DNA of 21,941 nt from Pseudomonadota bacterium (GTDB taxonomy: Bacteria > Pseudomonadota > Alphaproteobacteria > Rhodospirillales > 2-02-FULL-58-16), in NCBI GenBank assembly GCA_022560215.1, contig JADFTO010000011.1:1-21941 (forward strand). The letters are read 5' to 3'. Numbering within the stretch: position 1 is the first letter of the stretch; each line of letters starts with the position of its first letter. Below the pieces are notes generated by a model that made no database searches, was not told where the DNA came from, and saw nothing but the letters and a program-made list of their open reading frames with translations. This document shows, in pieces, positions 1-7,294 of this stretch. Made by a program: the position numbers and the translations under genes.

Positions 1-1
1 G

Positions 2-142
2 CTGAGCCAGCGAGAGGCAGCAAGTCGATTTGGCATTGCGCGAGAGACGGTGAAGAAGATGCTCCGGCATTCAGAGCCACCGGGTCACGCCCAGGCGGAC
101 TTTGGCGAGGCGGATGCGATCATCGCCGGTGACGGGGCCTAA
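2..142 (+). pseudogene. IS21-family transposase IstA remnant (internally deleted)
   Basis: An open frame enters from the left edge and ends at TAA 140-142. The first part (LSQREAASRFGIARETVKKM) is the helix-turn-helix region of IS21-type IstA. After about 26 residues it jumps directly to PPGHAQADFGEADAIIAGD, which is the start of the IstA catalytic (DDE) domain. In intact IstA these blocks are separated by roughly 80-100 residues, with one PPG motif before and one after that stretch, so an internal deletion between the two PPG motifs is the simplest reading. The frame then ends a few residues later. No istB is seen downstream. This is a dead insertion-sequence scrap. The family call rests on motif recognition only. 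Confidence 0.65.
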
Positions 143-317
143 TGCCGCTTAATAACCCCACCATCGTCGGCCCGATTGGTACCAAAAAAGAGGCCGACGG
201 AGATATTCGTGCTATGGGACCGCATAATCCGGGACCGATCGGTCTCTCCGTCCCACCCGGCGATGCGGTATCGCCGATAAGTCCCGGAAACTACGGCACG
301 AATTCGGGCGTCAAATT
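143..317. other. Intergenic stretch with small inverted repeats, no supported gene
   Basis: Between the IS21 scrap and the tRNA-Ser terminator there is no convincing gene. A 68-codon frame (142-348, plus) overlaps the IstA stop as TAATG, but it has no ribosome binding site and runs through the tRNA terminator. Visible structure: GACGGAGA at 196-203 is repeated inverted at 245-252 around the perfect palindrome GACCGATCGGTC (233-244), and GGCGAT/ATCGCC (259-264/270-275) can form a small hairpin. The base composition is less GC-rich than the flanks. Role unknown. Confidence 0.4.
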
Positions 318-346
318 AATAAAAATGCCAATTAAACCAATGGCAT
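318..346 (-). terminator. Rho-independent terminator of tRNA-Ser
   Basis: Read on the minus strand just after the tRNA CCA end: the stem ATGCCA/TGGCAT (325-330 with 341-346) encloses a 10-nt loop and is followed by a run of T residues (TTTTTATT, plus-strand 318-325). Position and polarity fit the 3' end of the tRNA-Ser transcript. Confidence 0.7.
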
Positions 347-352
347 AAGTGT

Positions 353-442
353 TGGCGGAGGGAGGGGGATTCGAACCCCCGATACGGTTTCCCGTATACA
401 CGCTTTCCAAGCGTGCGCCTTCAGCCACTCGGCCACCCCTCC
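353..442 (-). tRNA. tRNA-Ser (anticodon GGA)
   Basis: This is a 90-nt class II tRNA on the minus strand. The acceptor arm is GGAGGGG paired with TCCCTCC (one G-T pair), with discriminator G and a genomically encoded CCA. The anticodon arm is CACGC-TTGGAAA-GCGTG, giving anticodon GGA, which reads UCC and UCU serine codons. A long variable arm (TATACGGGAAACCGTA) is present, as expected for serine tRNAs. The T arm GGGGG-TTCGAAT-CCCCC is perfect. Upstream it has a candidate promoter (457-485) and downstream a clear terminator (318-346), so it is probably a single-gene transcript. Confidence 0.97.
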
Positions 443-456
443 GGAGAGCGCGCCAA

Positions 457-485
457 AACCTAACCGAGGCCCGGACCCGCCGCAA
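457..485 (-). promoter_or_regulatory. Candidate sigma-70 promoter for tRNA-Ser
   Basis: On the minus strand, TTGCGG (480-485) and TAGGTT (457-462) are separated by 17 nt. The -10 box lies about 15 nt upstream of the mature tRNA 5' end, which suits a short 5' leader. The -35 box matches the consensus at 4 of 6 positions. The call rests on position and spacing only. Confidence 0.45.
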
Positions 486-490
486 CGGGT

Positions 491-519
491 TTGCGCGCGC
501 GAAAGGCACCTATGTTAAT
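491..519 (+). promoter_or_regulatory. Weak candidate promoter for the 175-aa membrane protein
   Basis: TTGCGC (491-496), a 17-nt spacer and GTTAAT (514-519) lie 27 bp before the ATG at 547. Both boxes are imperfect. It is placed back to back with the divergent tRNA-Ser promoter. Confidence 0.25.
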
Positions 520-546
520 GGCCACCCCGGGCGTTTATGATGGGGC

Positions 547-1074
547 ATGAGGATTCCCTCGCTCCTCGGCTGGCTCCTGATGGGGGCCGCCTTCATCGCC
601 GCCGCCGCCGAGACCGTGGCCCACTCGGTGCCCGGCGTCGGCGGCCTGCTGATATCCGCCTACGACCTTTGGTACACCTTCTCGCCGAAGGGCCTGGTGA
701 TAGCCAGGATCATGGTCGAGAGGGATGTCCACCCCATCATCTGGGACCCTCTGCTGATCACCGTCCTGCAGTTTCCCGCCTGGCTGCTTTTGGGGGGGCC
801 AGGCGTGGCCCTGGCTTGGTTTTTCCGTCCCCCGCGCCCGAAGAGCGAGGAGATCGTAGAGGCCTCCATGGTCCTTTACGACAGGCTGATGGAAGCCGCC
901 GAGAAGGAACAAGGGCCGGAAGAGCCTGCCCCTGAATCCTCCTACGACCCTTCCGGCGCCACCCTCGTGGCGGACACGCCGGCAGACGACCCCGACTTCG
1001 ATCCCACGGGCGCCACACAGGAGTCGGACGACGGCCCGTACGAGCCGGGCGGCGACGGGGACGACCGCGCCTGA
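547..1074 (+). CDS. Small two-helix membrane protein of unknown function
   Basis: This encodes 175 residues. A hydrophobic segment at about residues 5-25 and a second at about 68-92 (ending GGPGVALAWFF) frame a loop containing the pattern LWYTFSPKGL and ERDVHPIIWDPLL. The chain then turns strongly acidic from about residue 98. The tail contains two near-copies of the motif (Y/F)DP(S/T)GAT, at 133-139 and 151-157, spaced 18 residues apart. Similar small membrane proteins without a known function are, as I recall, common in alphaproteobacteria. The start at 547 is preceded by GGGG a few bases upstream; a definite Shine-Dalgarno site is not obvious. It stands alone between tRNA-Ser and the convergent lepA. 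I do not assign a function. Confidence 0.75.
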   Translation: MRIPSLLGWLLMGAAFIAAAAETVAHSVPGVGGLLISAYDLWYTFSPKGLVIARIMVERDVHPIIWDPLLITVLQFPAWLLLGGPGVALAWFFRPPRPKSEEIVEASMVLYDRLMEAAEKEQGPEEPAPESSYDPSGATLVADTPADDPDFDPTGATQESDDGPYEPGGDGDDRA

Positions 1075-1166
1075 CGCCGTTGCCGGACGATGAGCCCCGT
1101 CCGCCGGCGGGGACAAACATCGTTCGCCGCAAATTCCGTTCCCTTCATTAAATATCCGGGCTAGAG

Positions 1167-2963
1167 CTAGTCGTCCCCGGACCTGAGCGCATCCAGGAAT
1201 GCCGACTGGGGAATTTCCACCCGGCCGAACTGGCGCATGCGCTTCTTGCCCTTCTTCTGCTTATCCAGGAGCTTGCGCTTGCGGCTCACGTCGCCGCCAT
1301 AACACTTGGCGGTGACGTCCTTGCGCAGGGCGGAAACGGTGGTCCGCGCGATGACGCGCCCGCCGATGGCGGCCTGGATGGCGATCTTGAACAACTGGCG
1401 CGGGATCAGGTCGCGGAGCCGCTCGCAGATGGCCCGGCCGCGGGCCTCGGCGTGAGCCGCGTGGACGATGAAGGCGAGCGCGTCCACGGGCTCCGAATTG
1501 ACCAGGATGGAAACCTTGACCAGGTCCCCGGCCCGGTAGCCGTCCATCTCGTAATCCAGGCTGGCGTAGCCCCTGGACAGGGACTTGAGCCGGTCGTAGA
1601 AGTCGATCACCACCTCGTTCAGGGGCAGGCGGTAGACCGCCATGGCCCGGTCGCCGGAAAAGGTCATCTCCACCTGCTCGCCGCGGCGGTCGGTGCACAG
1701 CTTCAGCACCGCTCCCAGGTGAACCGAGGGCACCATGACGGTGGCCTTGATCCAGGGCTCGTCGATACCCTCGATCATGACCGGGTCGGGCAGGTCGGCG
1801 GGGTTGTGCAGTTCCAGGCGGCCGCCGTCCCTCAGGCGCACCCGGTAGACCACGCTCGGCGCCGTGGCGATCAAATCGAGGCCGAATTCCCGCTCCAGCC
1901 GCTCGTGCACGATCTCCAGGTGCAGGAGGCCCAGGAATCCGCACCTGAAGCCGAAGCCCAGCGCCGCCGAGGTCTCCGCCTCGTAATGGAAGCTGGCGTC
2001 GTTCAGGTGGAGCTTCTCCAGGGATTGGCGCAAGTTCACGTAATCCGCCGAATCCACGGGGAACAGGCCGCTGAAGACCACGGGCAGGGAGGGCTTGAAC
2101 CCGGGCAGGGAATGGGCCGCCGGGTCCTTGTCCCCGGTGATGGTGTCGCCGACGCGGGTGTCGGCGACGGCCTTGATGGAGGCCGTCATGTATCCCACCT
2201 CGCCGGGGCCGAGGTGGTCCACCCGCTCGGCCTTGGGCGTGAAGACACCCACCTGCTCCACCTGATGGACGGAGCCCCCCGCCATCAGGCGGACCTTCAT
2301 GCCCGGCTTCAGGACCCCGTCGTGGACGCGGACCAGGATCATCACGCCGAGGTAGGAATCGTACCAGCTGTCCACCAGCAGGGCCTTGAGGGGGCGCACC
2401 GCGTCCCCCACCGGGGGGGGGAGGCGGTGGACCAGGGCTTCCAGGACTTGGGCCACACCCTCGCCCGTCTTGGCCGAAATGGGGATGGCTTCCTCGGCGT
2501 CGAGGCCGATCACCTGGGCGATCTCGGCCCCGACCCGGTCGATGTCGGCGGCGATCATGTCGATCTTGTTGAGCACGGGCACGATCTCGTGGCCCGCGCC
2601 GATGGCCAAATACGCGTTGGCCAGGGTCTGGGCCTCCACGCCCTGGGTGGCGTCGACCACCAGGAGCGAGCCCTCGCAGGCGGCCAGGCAGCGGCTGACC
2701 TCGTAGGAAAAGTCCACGTGCCCGGGGGTGTCCATGAGGTTGAGCTGATAGGTCTCGCCGTCCTCGGCCCGGTAGGTCAGGCGCACGGTCTGGGCCTTGA
2801 TGGTGATGCCGCGCTCGCGCTCTATGTCCATGGTATCCAGAACCTGATCCTTCATCTCGCGGTCGCTGAGCCCCCCGCAGAGCTGAATCAGGCGGTCGGC
2901 CAGGGTCGACTTGCCGTGGTCGATGTGGGCGATGATGGCGAAGTTGCGGATGTGGGAAAGCAT
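1167..2963 (-). CDS. lepA: Elongation factor 4 (LepA), ribosomal back-translocating GTPase
   Basis: The 598-residue product matches the usual length of LepA/EF-4 (about 600). LepA is a cytoplasmic translational GTPase that binds the ribosome and affects elongation and ribosome assembly. Visible motifs: G1 AHIDHGKST (12-20), the switch region DIERERGITIKAQT (46-59), G3 DTPGHVDF (78-85) and G4 NKID (132-135). The lysine-rich LepA C-terminal domain ends in the segment KRKLLDKQKKGKKRMRQFG followed by an acidic tail. It lies 9 bp downstream of nnrU on the same strand, so they are probably cotranscribed. The common bacterial partner lepB (signal peptidase) is not next to it. Confidence 0.98.
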   Translation of the reverse strand: MLSHIRNFAIIAHIDHGKSTLADRLIQLCGGLSDREMKDQVLDTMDIERERGITIKAQTVRLTYRAEDGETYQLNLMDTPGHVDFSYEVSRCLAACEGSLLVVDATQGVEAQTLANAYLAIGAGHEIVPVLNKIDMIAADIDRVGAEIAQVIGLDAEEAIPISAKTGEGVAQVLEALVHRLPPPVGDAVRPLKALLVDSWYDSYLGVMILVRVHDGVLKPGMKVRLMAGGSVHQVEQVGVFTPKAERVDHLGPGEVGYMTASIKAVADTRVGDTITGDKDPAAHSLPGFKPSLPVVFSGLFPVDSADYVNLRQSLEKLHLNDASFHYEAETSAALGFGFRCGFLGLLHLEIVHERLEREFGLDLIATAPSVVYRVRLRDGGRLELHNPADLPDPVMIEGIDEPWIKATVMVPSVHLGAVLKLCTDRRGEQVEMTFSGDRAMAVYRLPLNEVVIDFYDRLKSLSRGYASLDYEMDGYRAGDLVKVSILVNSEPVDALAFIVHAAHAEARGRAICERLRDLIPRQLFKIAIQAAIGGRVIARTTVSALRKDVTAKCYGGDVSRKRKLLDKQKKGKKRMRQFGRVEIPQSAFLDALRSGDD

Positions 2964-2972
2964 GATGGCTTC

Positions 2973-3659
2973 TCAAAGGCCGAGCGGCGAGACCCCGATC
3001 ACCGGCTCGTGGGCGAGATAGAGCGCGGCGAACAGCGCCACCCCGGCGATCGGCCGCCAGACGCCGAACTCGCGGGCGCCCAGGCGCGTCCGCCCGCCGA
3101 TCATGGCGGCAAACGGGATGAAGGAGGTCTCGGCCGCGAAGCGGCTCCATTCCTCGCCCAGCAGCCGCCGCTTCTTCACATCGATGGAGAACGCGCCGGC
3201 GAAGGCGAGCACGGCCATGGCCCCGAACAGGATGACCCCGGCCGCGTCCCCGTTGGCCGCCATGTGGACCAGCGCCCAAAGCCCGATCCCCCACATCACC
3301 GGATGGCGGGTCACCTTGAAGATGCCGGCGGGGGCCTTGAGCCCGCCCCCGAAATCGACCCCGGTGGGGCTGCTGAGGCCGAAGCCGGCGGCGACCAGGA
3401 AGGAAGCCACGAACATGACGGCCATGGCCCCGTGGCGGACGCCCGGACCCGTCTCCCACAGGCCCACGTAGGGCGCCCCCCGGTAGGCCCCGACGAGCCA
3501 CCAGATCAAGAGCAGCGAAAGGGCGGAGAAGGCGGCCTGAAACGGCCGTTTGCCGATCTTGCTCACCAGCCGGTCGCGCAAACGGGTGCCGGAAACCAGG
3601 ACATGGCTGGCGACGAATACGGCGGCGGCAAGCGCGAGCTCGGTCAGGGTCCCGGTCAT
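2973..3659 (-). CDS. NnrU family integral membrane protein
   Basis: The 228-residue product has about six hydrophobic segments, so it is an inner-membrane protein. The hallmark is the RHPVMWG stretch (118-124) following GIFKVT. This is shared by the NnrU family and, more loosely, by isoprenylcysteine methyltransferase-like membrane proteins. NnrU was named for a role near nitrite/nitric oxide reductase genes in denitrifiers, but no denitrification genes lie here, so the biological role is open. It starts with ATG and is followed at 9 bp by lepA. It is divergent from the crotonase gene at 3797, with a 137-bp shared control region. Confidence 0.85.
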   Translation of the reverse strand: MTGTLTELALAAAVFVASHVLVSGTRLRDRLVSKIGKRPFQAAFSALSLLLIWWLVGAYRGAPYVGLWETGPGVRHGAMAVMFVASFLVAAGFGLSSPTGVDFGGGLKAPAGIFKVTRHPVMWGIGLWALVHMAANGDAAGVILFGAMAVLAFAGAFSIDVKKRRLLGEEWSRFAAETSFIPFAAMIGGRTRLGAREFGVWRPIAGVALFAALYLAHEPVIGVSPLGL

Positions 3660-3739
3660 GGGCGCGTTTTATCACCGCCGGCCCGGGATGGCCATGGCGT
3701 TGTCGCCGCCGGGGCGGCACCGGGGCGACCCGGCCCTTG

Positions 3740-3768
3740 TTGCCATAGCCGGGCCGATCCCCCATAAA
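3740..3768 (+). promoter_or_regulatory. Candidate sigma-70 promoter for the crotonase/CoA-transferase pair
   Basis: TTGCCA (3740-3745) and CATAAA (3763-3768) are separated by exactly 17 nt and lie 28 bp before the ATG at 3797. The Shine-Dalgarno sequence AAGGGGA (3783-3789) follows. Plausible by spacing; not tested. Confidence 0.45.
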
Positions 3769-3796
3769 AGACGGTCGGAAGCAAGGGGACAATTTC

Positions 3797-4606
3797 ATGG
3801 CAAAGACTGGAAACTCGGGTAAAACCATCCTGGTGGAACGCGACGGCCCCGTCGCCACCGTCATCCTCAACCGGCCCGAGAAGCTGAACGCGCTGACCAA
3901 GGACATGTGGCGGCGCCTGGGCCAGGTCTTCGCCGACCTGGACCGGGACGGGGACTTGCGCTGCGTCGTGCTGCGCGGCGCAGGCGACGAGGCCATGGGC
4001 GTCGGCGCCGATATCTCGGAGTTCGAGGACGTGCGCGCAAATTCGAAGCAGGCCGCCGAATACGGGGCCCTGGTTCACGGTTCGCTCAAGGCCATCCGCC
4101 GCTGCCGCCATCCGGTCATCGCCCTGATCAAGGGGCTTTGCGTCGGCGGCGCCCTGGAGCTGGCCCTGGTCTGCGACTTGCGCGTCTGCGGCGAATCGTC
4201 CCGCTTCGGGGTGCCCGTCAACCGGCTGGGCCTGGTCATGGCCTACCCCGAGATCGAGCAGCTGGTCGCCCTGGTGGGCCCGGCGGCGGCCCTGGAGATC
4301 CTTTACGAGGCGCGCCTGTTCGGCGCTGACGAGGCCAAGGACATGGGCCTGGTCAACCGGGTCGTGGCCGACACCTTAGTGGAGGCGTCCGTGGCCGAAA
4401 CGGCGGAGTTGATCCGCGCCGGCGCGCCCCTGGTCAACCGCTGGCACAAGAAGTTCGTCTACCGGGTCCAGGGCGGCGCCCGCACGCCGGAGCCCCTGAG
4501 TCCCGAGGAGGAGGCCGAAGGCTTCGCTTGCTTCGACACCGAGGACTTCCGGGAAGGGCGGCGCGCCTTCCTGGCCAAGGAGACGCCCGCCTTCAAGGGC
4601 AAGTAG
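3797..4606 (+). CDS. Enoyl-CoA hydratase/isomerase (crotonase) family protein, hydratase glutamate replaced
   Basis: This 269-residue crotonase-fold protein acts on a CoA thioester. The oxyanion-hole segment GVGADISEF (68-76) and the second oxyanion glycine region CVGGALELAL (115-124) are clear. In the classical hydratase two glutamates act (E144 and E164 in rat mitochondrial numbering). Here the first is kept (E121 in LELA), but the second is replaced by valine (V141 in FGVPVNRLG, where hydratases have QPE or LPE). A simple hydratase role is therefore doubtful; an isomerase, hydrolase or decarboxylase-type crotonase is possible. A good Shine-Dalgarno AAGGGGA precedes the ATG. The CoA-transferase gene begins 1 bp after the stop, so the two form an operon and probably share a CoA-ester pathway. 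Confidence 0.9.
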   Translation: MAKTGNSGKTILVERDGPVATVILNRPEKLNALTKDMWRRLGQVFADLDRDGDLRCVVLRGAGDEAMGVGADISEFEDVRANSKQAAEYGALVHGSLKAIRRCRHPVIALIKGLCVGGALELALVCDLRVCGESSRFGVPVNRLGLVMAYPEIEQLVALVGPAAALEILYEARLFGADEAKDMGLVNRVVADTLVEASVAETAELIRAGAPLVNRWHKKFVYRVQGGARTPEPLSPEEEAEGFACFDTEDFREGRRAFLAKETPAFKGK

Positions 4607-4607
4607 G

Positions 4608-5816
4608 ATGGCGGCCTCGGGCCTGCTTTCGGGCATCCGCGTCATCGAGATGAGCCACGTCATGGCGGCCCCCGCGTGCGGGCTTTTGCTGGCCGACATG
4701 GGCGCCGACGTGATCAAGGTGGAGCGCCTGCCCCATGGCGACGACATCCGCCGCTACCAGCCCATCAGGCAAGGAGAATCCGCCGCCTTCGCCATGATGA
4801 ACCGCAACAAGCGCGGCGCCGCGCTCGACATGAAATCGGACGGCGGCAAGGCGGCGCTGAGAAGACTGATCGAGGGCGCCGACGTGTTCATCGAGAACTA
4901 CCGCCGGGGCGCGGTGGAGACATACGGCGCCGGCTACGGCCAGGTCAGGGAAACCTGCCCCCGGCTGGTCTATTGTTCACTGTCGGGCTACGGCCGCACC
5001 GGGCCCTACGCCGATCGCGGCGGCTTCGATCTCGTGGCCCAGGGCATGAGCGGCCTGATGAGCATCACCGGCGAGGGCCCCGGCCGGCCGCCGGTCAAGG
5101 TGGGGGCGCCGGTCACCGACACCACCGCGGGCGTCCTTGGGGCCATGGGCATCGTCGCGGCCCTGCTCAAGCGGACGGAGACGGGTCGGGGCCAGTACGT
5201 GGACACGTCCCTGTTCGAGGCCGGCATCATGCACACCTATTGGCAGTCGGCCATCTACCTGGCGTCCGGCGAGGTGCCGGGCGCCATGGGCTCGGCCCAT
5301 CCCCTGGCGGCGCCCTACCAGGCCTTCCGCACCCGGGACGGCTGGATCACCATCGGGGCGGCGAACCAGAACTCGTGGCTCAAGCTGGTGGAGCTCCTCG
5401 ACGCGCCCGGGCTCGCCAGCGACCCCCGCTTCGCCGAGCCCGCCGCCCGCATGGAGAACCGCGACGCCCTGGTGGACGCGCTTTCCGTCTATTTCTCGGC
5501 CGACACGACGGAAACCTGGATGGAGCGGCTGGAGGCGGCGGGCATGCCGGGGGGACCGGTCCTCGATATCGCCCAGATGACCAAGGACCCGCAAACGATC
5601 GCGCGTGGCATGGTCCAGGACATCGGCACGTCGACGGGCGGCGCCATGCGGGTGCTCGGCCATCCGGTCAAATATTCCGACGACCCGGCCGTCATCCGCC
5701 GACCCGCCCCCGCCCTCGGCCAGCACACGCGGGAGGTGCTCCTGGAGGCGGGCTACGCGGAGGCCGAGATCGAGGAGCTGGCGGCCTCGGGCGCGGTCCT
5801 CATCGGCGATTCCTGA
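4608..5816 (+). CDS. Class III (CaiB/BaiF) CoA-transferase
   Basis: The 402 residues are typical of the family, whose members move CoA between carboxylic acids. Visible landmarks: N-terminal LSGIRVIEMSHVMAAPACG leading into LADMGADVIKVE (29-40), the MNRNKRG segment (64-70), CSLSGYGRTGPY (123-134), and VGAPVTDTTAGVLG, where D171 is the expected covalent-catalysis aspartate (D169 in formyl-CoA transferase). The gene starts 1 bp after the crotonase stop, with the ribosome probably re-initiating at GTAGGATGG. The substrate cannot be named. Its partner with an altered active site suggests a dedicated two-gene module, not general beta-oxidation. Confidence 0.93.
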   Translation: MAASGLLSGIRVIEMSHVMAAPACGLLLADMGADVIKVERLPHGDDIRRYQPIRQGESAAFAMMNRNKRGAALDMKSDGGKAALRRLIEGADVFIENYRRGAVETYGAGYGQVRETCPRLVYCSLSGYGRTGPYADRGGFDLVAQGMSGLMSITGEGPGRPPVKVGAPVTDTTAGVLGAMGIVAALLKRTETGRGQYVDTSLFEAGIMHTYWQSAIYLASGEVPGAMGSAHPLAAPYQAFRTRDGWITIGAANQNSWLKLVELLDAPGLASDPRFAEPAARMENRDALVDALSVYFSADTTETWMERLEAAGMPGGPVLDIAQMTKDPQTIARGMVQDIGTSTGGAMRVLGHPVKYSDDPAVIRRPAPALGQHTREVLLEAGYAEAEIEELAASGAVLIGDS

Positions 5817-5945
5817 GACGCCCCGGCCTGGGGCGGGGAAAGGGCGGGCGCAAACATTCCATGACCGCACTCTCCCGGCCGGCCGTCATATAATCCTTTG
5901 TTTTTATGTGGTTTCCATCGACCGAACCCGTCCCGGTGACGCGGT

Positions 5946-5973
5946 TTGAATCGGCGCCGGTTGTGTGCATAAT
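5946..5973 (+). promoter_or_regulatory. Candidate promoter for the class V aminotransferase
   Basis: Within the 232-bp gap between the CoA-transferase and the aminotransferase, TTGAAT (5946-5951) and CATAAT (5968-5973) are spaced 16 nt apart. The -10 box has 5 of 6 consensus bases. The site lies 75 bp before the ATG. The AT-rich run around 5886-5908 nearby is another possible regulatory segment. No terminator with a T-run was found after the CoA-transferase. Confidence 0.4.
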
Positions 5974-6048
5974 CCACTATCTTGACCCGGCCCGGGCACG
6001 GCGCCAGCAGCCCCGCCCGGCACGCCCAACCACTCAGGGGAGCCCGCC

Positions 6049-7254
6049 ATGGCCCATCGGAGCGGCCGTCATTTCCTGCAAATTCCGGGGCCGACCAACG
6101 TGCCGGACCGGATTCTCAAAGCCATCGACGCGGCCACCATCGACCACCGGGGGCCGGACTTCGCCCGCATGACGCGGGAAATCCTCGACGGTCTGAAGCC
6201 CATTTTCAAGACCTCGGGGCCCGTCGTCATTTATCCTGCGTCCGGGACCGGCGCCTGGGAAGCCGCCCTGGTCAACGCGCTGTCCCCCGGCGACCGGGTC
6301 CTGATGTACGAGACCGGGCAGTTCGCCGTCCTCTGGCGCGGGCTCGCCCAGAGGCTGGGTTTCGAGGTGGATTTCCTGCCGGGCGATTGGCGCCGGGGCG
6401 CCGATCCGGACGCCATCGAAGAAAGGCTCGCCGGCGACGCCGGCCACCGGATCAAGGCCGTCTGCGTCGTCCATAACGAAACCTCGACCGGCGTCACCTC
6501 GCGCGTCGCCGACATCCGCCGCGCCATCGACCGGGCGGACCACCCGGCCCTGTTCATGGTGGACACCATTTCGTCCCTGGCCTGCATCGACTACCGCCAC
6601 GACGAGTGGGGCGTGGACGTCACCGTGGCCGGCTCCCAGAAGGGCCTGATGCTGCCCCCGGGACTGTCCTTCAACGCCATCGGGACTAAGGCCCTGGAGG
6701 CGTCGAGGACGGCCGCTTCGCCCAAATCCTACTGGGACTGGGAGGGGATGCGCGACGCCAACGAGAATGGCTTCTTCCCCTACACGCCGGCGACCAACCT
6801 GCTTTACGGGCTAAAGGAATCCATCTCCATGCTGGAGGAAGAGGGCCTGGACAACGTGTTTTCCCGCCACGCCCGCCTGGCCGGGGCGACGCGGCGCGCC
6901 GTCGCCGCCTGGGGGCTGGAGATGCGGGCCCTGGACCCCCGCGAATACAGCAATTCCCTGACCGCCGTCATGATGCCCGACGGGCACGACGCCGACGCCT
7001 TCCGCCGGGTGGTGCTGGAACGCTTCGACATGTCGCTCGGCAACGGCCTGGGCAAGGTGGCCGGGCGGCTGTTCCGCATCGGCCATCTCGGCGATTTCAA
7101 CGACCTGATGCTGGCCGCCACCCTGGCCGGGATCGAGATGGGCCTGGGGCTGGCGGGCGTGCCCCATGAAAAGGGCGGCGTGGACGCCGCCATGGACTAC
7201 CTGGCCAAAGGGGACGCGGGCGAAGCCGGCGAGGCGGCCCGTGCATCGGCATGA
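6049..7254 (+). CDS. Class V aminotransferase, serine-glyoxylate/alanine-glyoxylate type
   Basis: This is a 401-residue fold-type I PLP enzyme. The N-terminal QIPGPTNVPDRIL (11-23) is typical of the serine-glyoxylate and alanine-glyoxylate aminotransferase subgroup. Other landmarks are ASGTGAWEAAL (64-74, phosphate binding), the VDTISS segment (171-176, PLP-pyridine aspartate) and GSQKGLMLPPG, with K198 as the expected Schiff-base lysine. It would transfer an amino group, probably from serine or alanine to glyoxylate, giving hydroxypyruvate or pyruvate and glycine. A ureidoglycine-glyoxylate role is the main alternative. The start is supported by AGGGGAG at 6037-6043. It is monocistronic and convergent with folD. 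Serine-cycle partner genes are absent from the window. Confidence 0.88.
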   Translation: MAHRSGRHFLQIPGPTNVPDRILKAIDAATIDHRGPDFARMTREILDGLKPIFKTSGPVVIYPASGTGAWEAALVNALSPGDRVLMYETGQFAVLWRGLAQRLGFEVDFLPGDWRRGADPDAIEERLAGDAGHRIKAVCVVHNETSTGVTSRVADIRRAIDRADHPALFMVDTISSLACIDYRHDEWGVDVTVAGSQKGLMLPPGLSFNAIGTKALEASRTAASPKSYWDWEGMRDANENGFFPYTPATNLLYGLKESISMLEEEGLDNVFSRHARLAGATRRAVAAWGLEMRALDPREYSNSLTAVMMPDGHDADAFRRVVLERFDMSLGNGLGKVAGRLFRIGHLGDFNDLMLAATLAGIEMGLGLAGVPHEKGGVDAAMDYLAKGDAGEAGEAARASA

Positions 7255-7294
7255 GCGAGGGTCAAGAGCGCAATCGGGTTAGTTGGATGGCGCC

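Noticed and set aside
142..348. 68-codon frame starting TAATG after the IS21 scrap
   Set aside because: There is no Shine-Dalgarno and no recognisable relatives, and it overlaps the tRNA-Ser terminator on the opposite strand.
1090..1112. GC-rich hairpin CCCCG/CGGGG between the membrane protein gene and lepA as a terminator
   Set aside because: No T-run follows on either strand and the stem is only five pairs; a factor-dependent role cannot be excluded but is not supported.
1261..3996. Very long minus-strand frame of 911 codons and plus-strand frame of 771 codons (1452-3767)
   Set aside because: Both run antisense or out of frame through lepA and nnrU, are dominated by Arg/Pro/Gly/His, and are typical shadows in GC-rich DNA. 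The lepA and nnrU frames have clear motifs.
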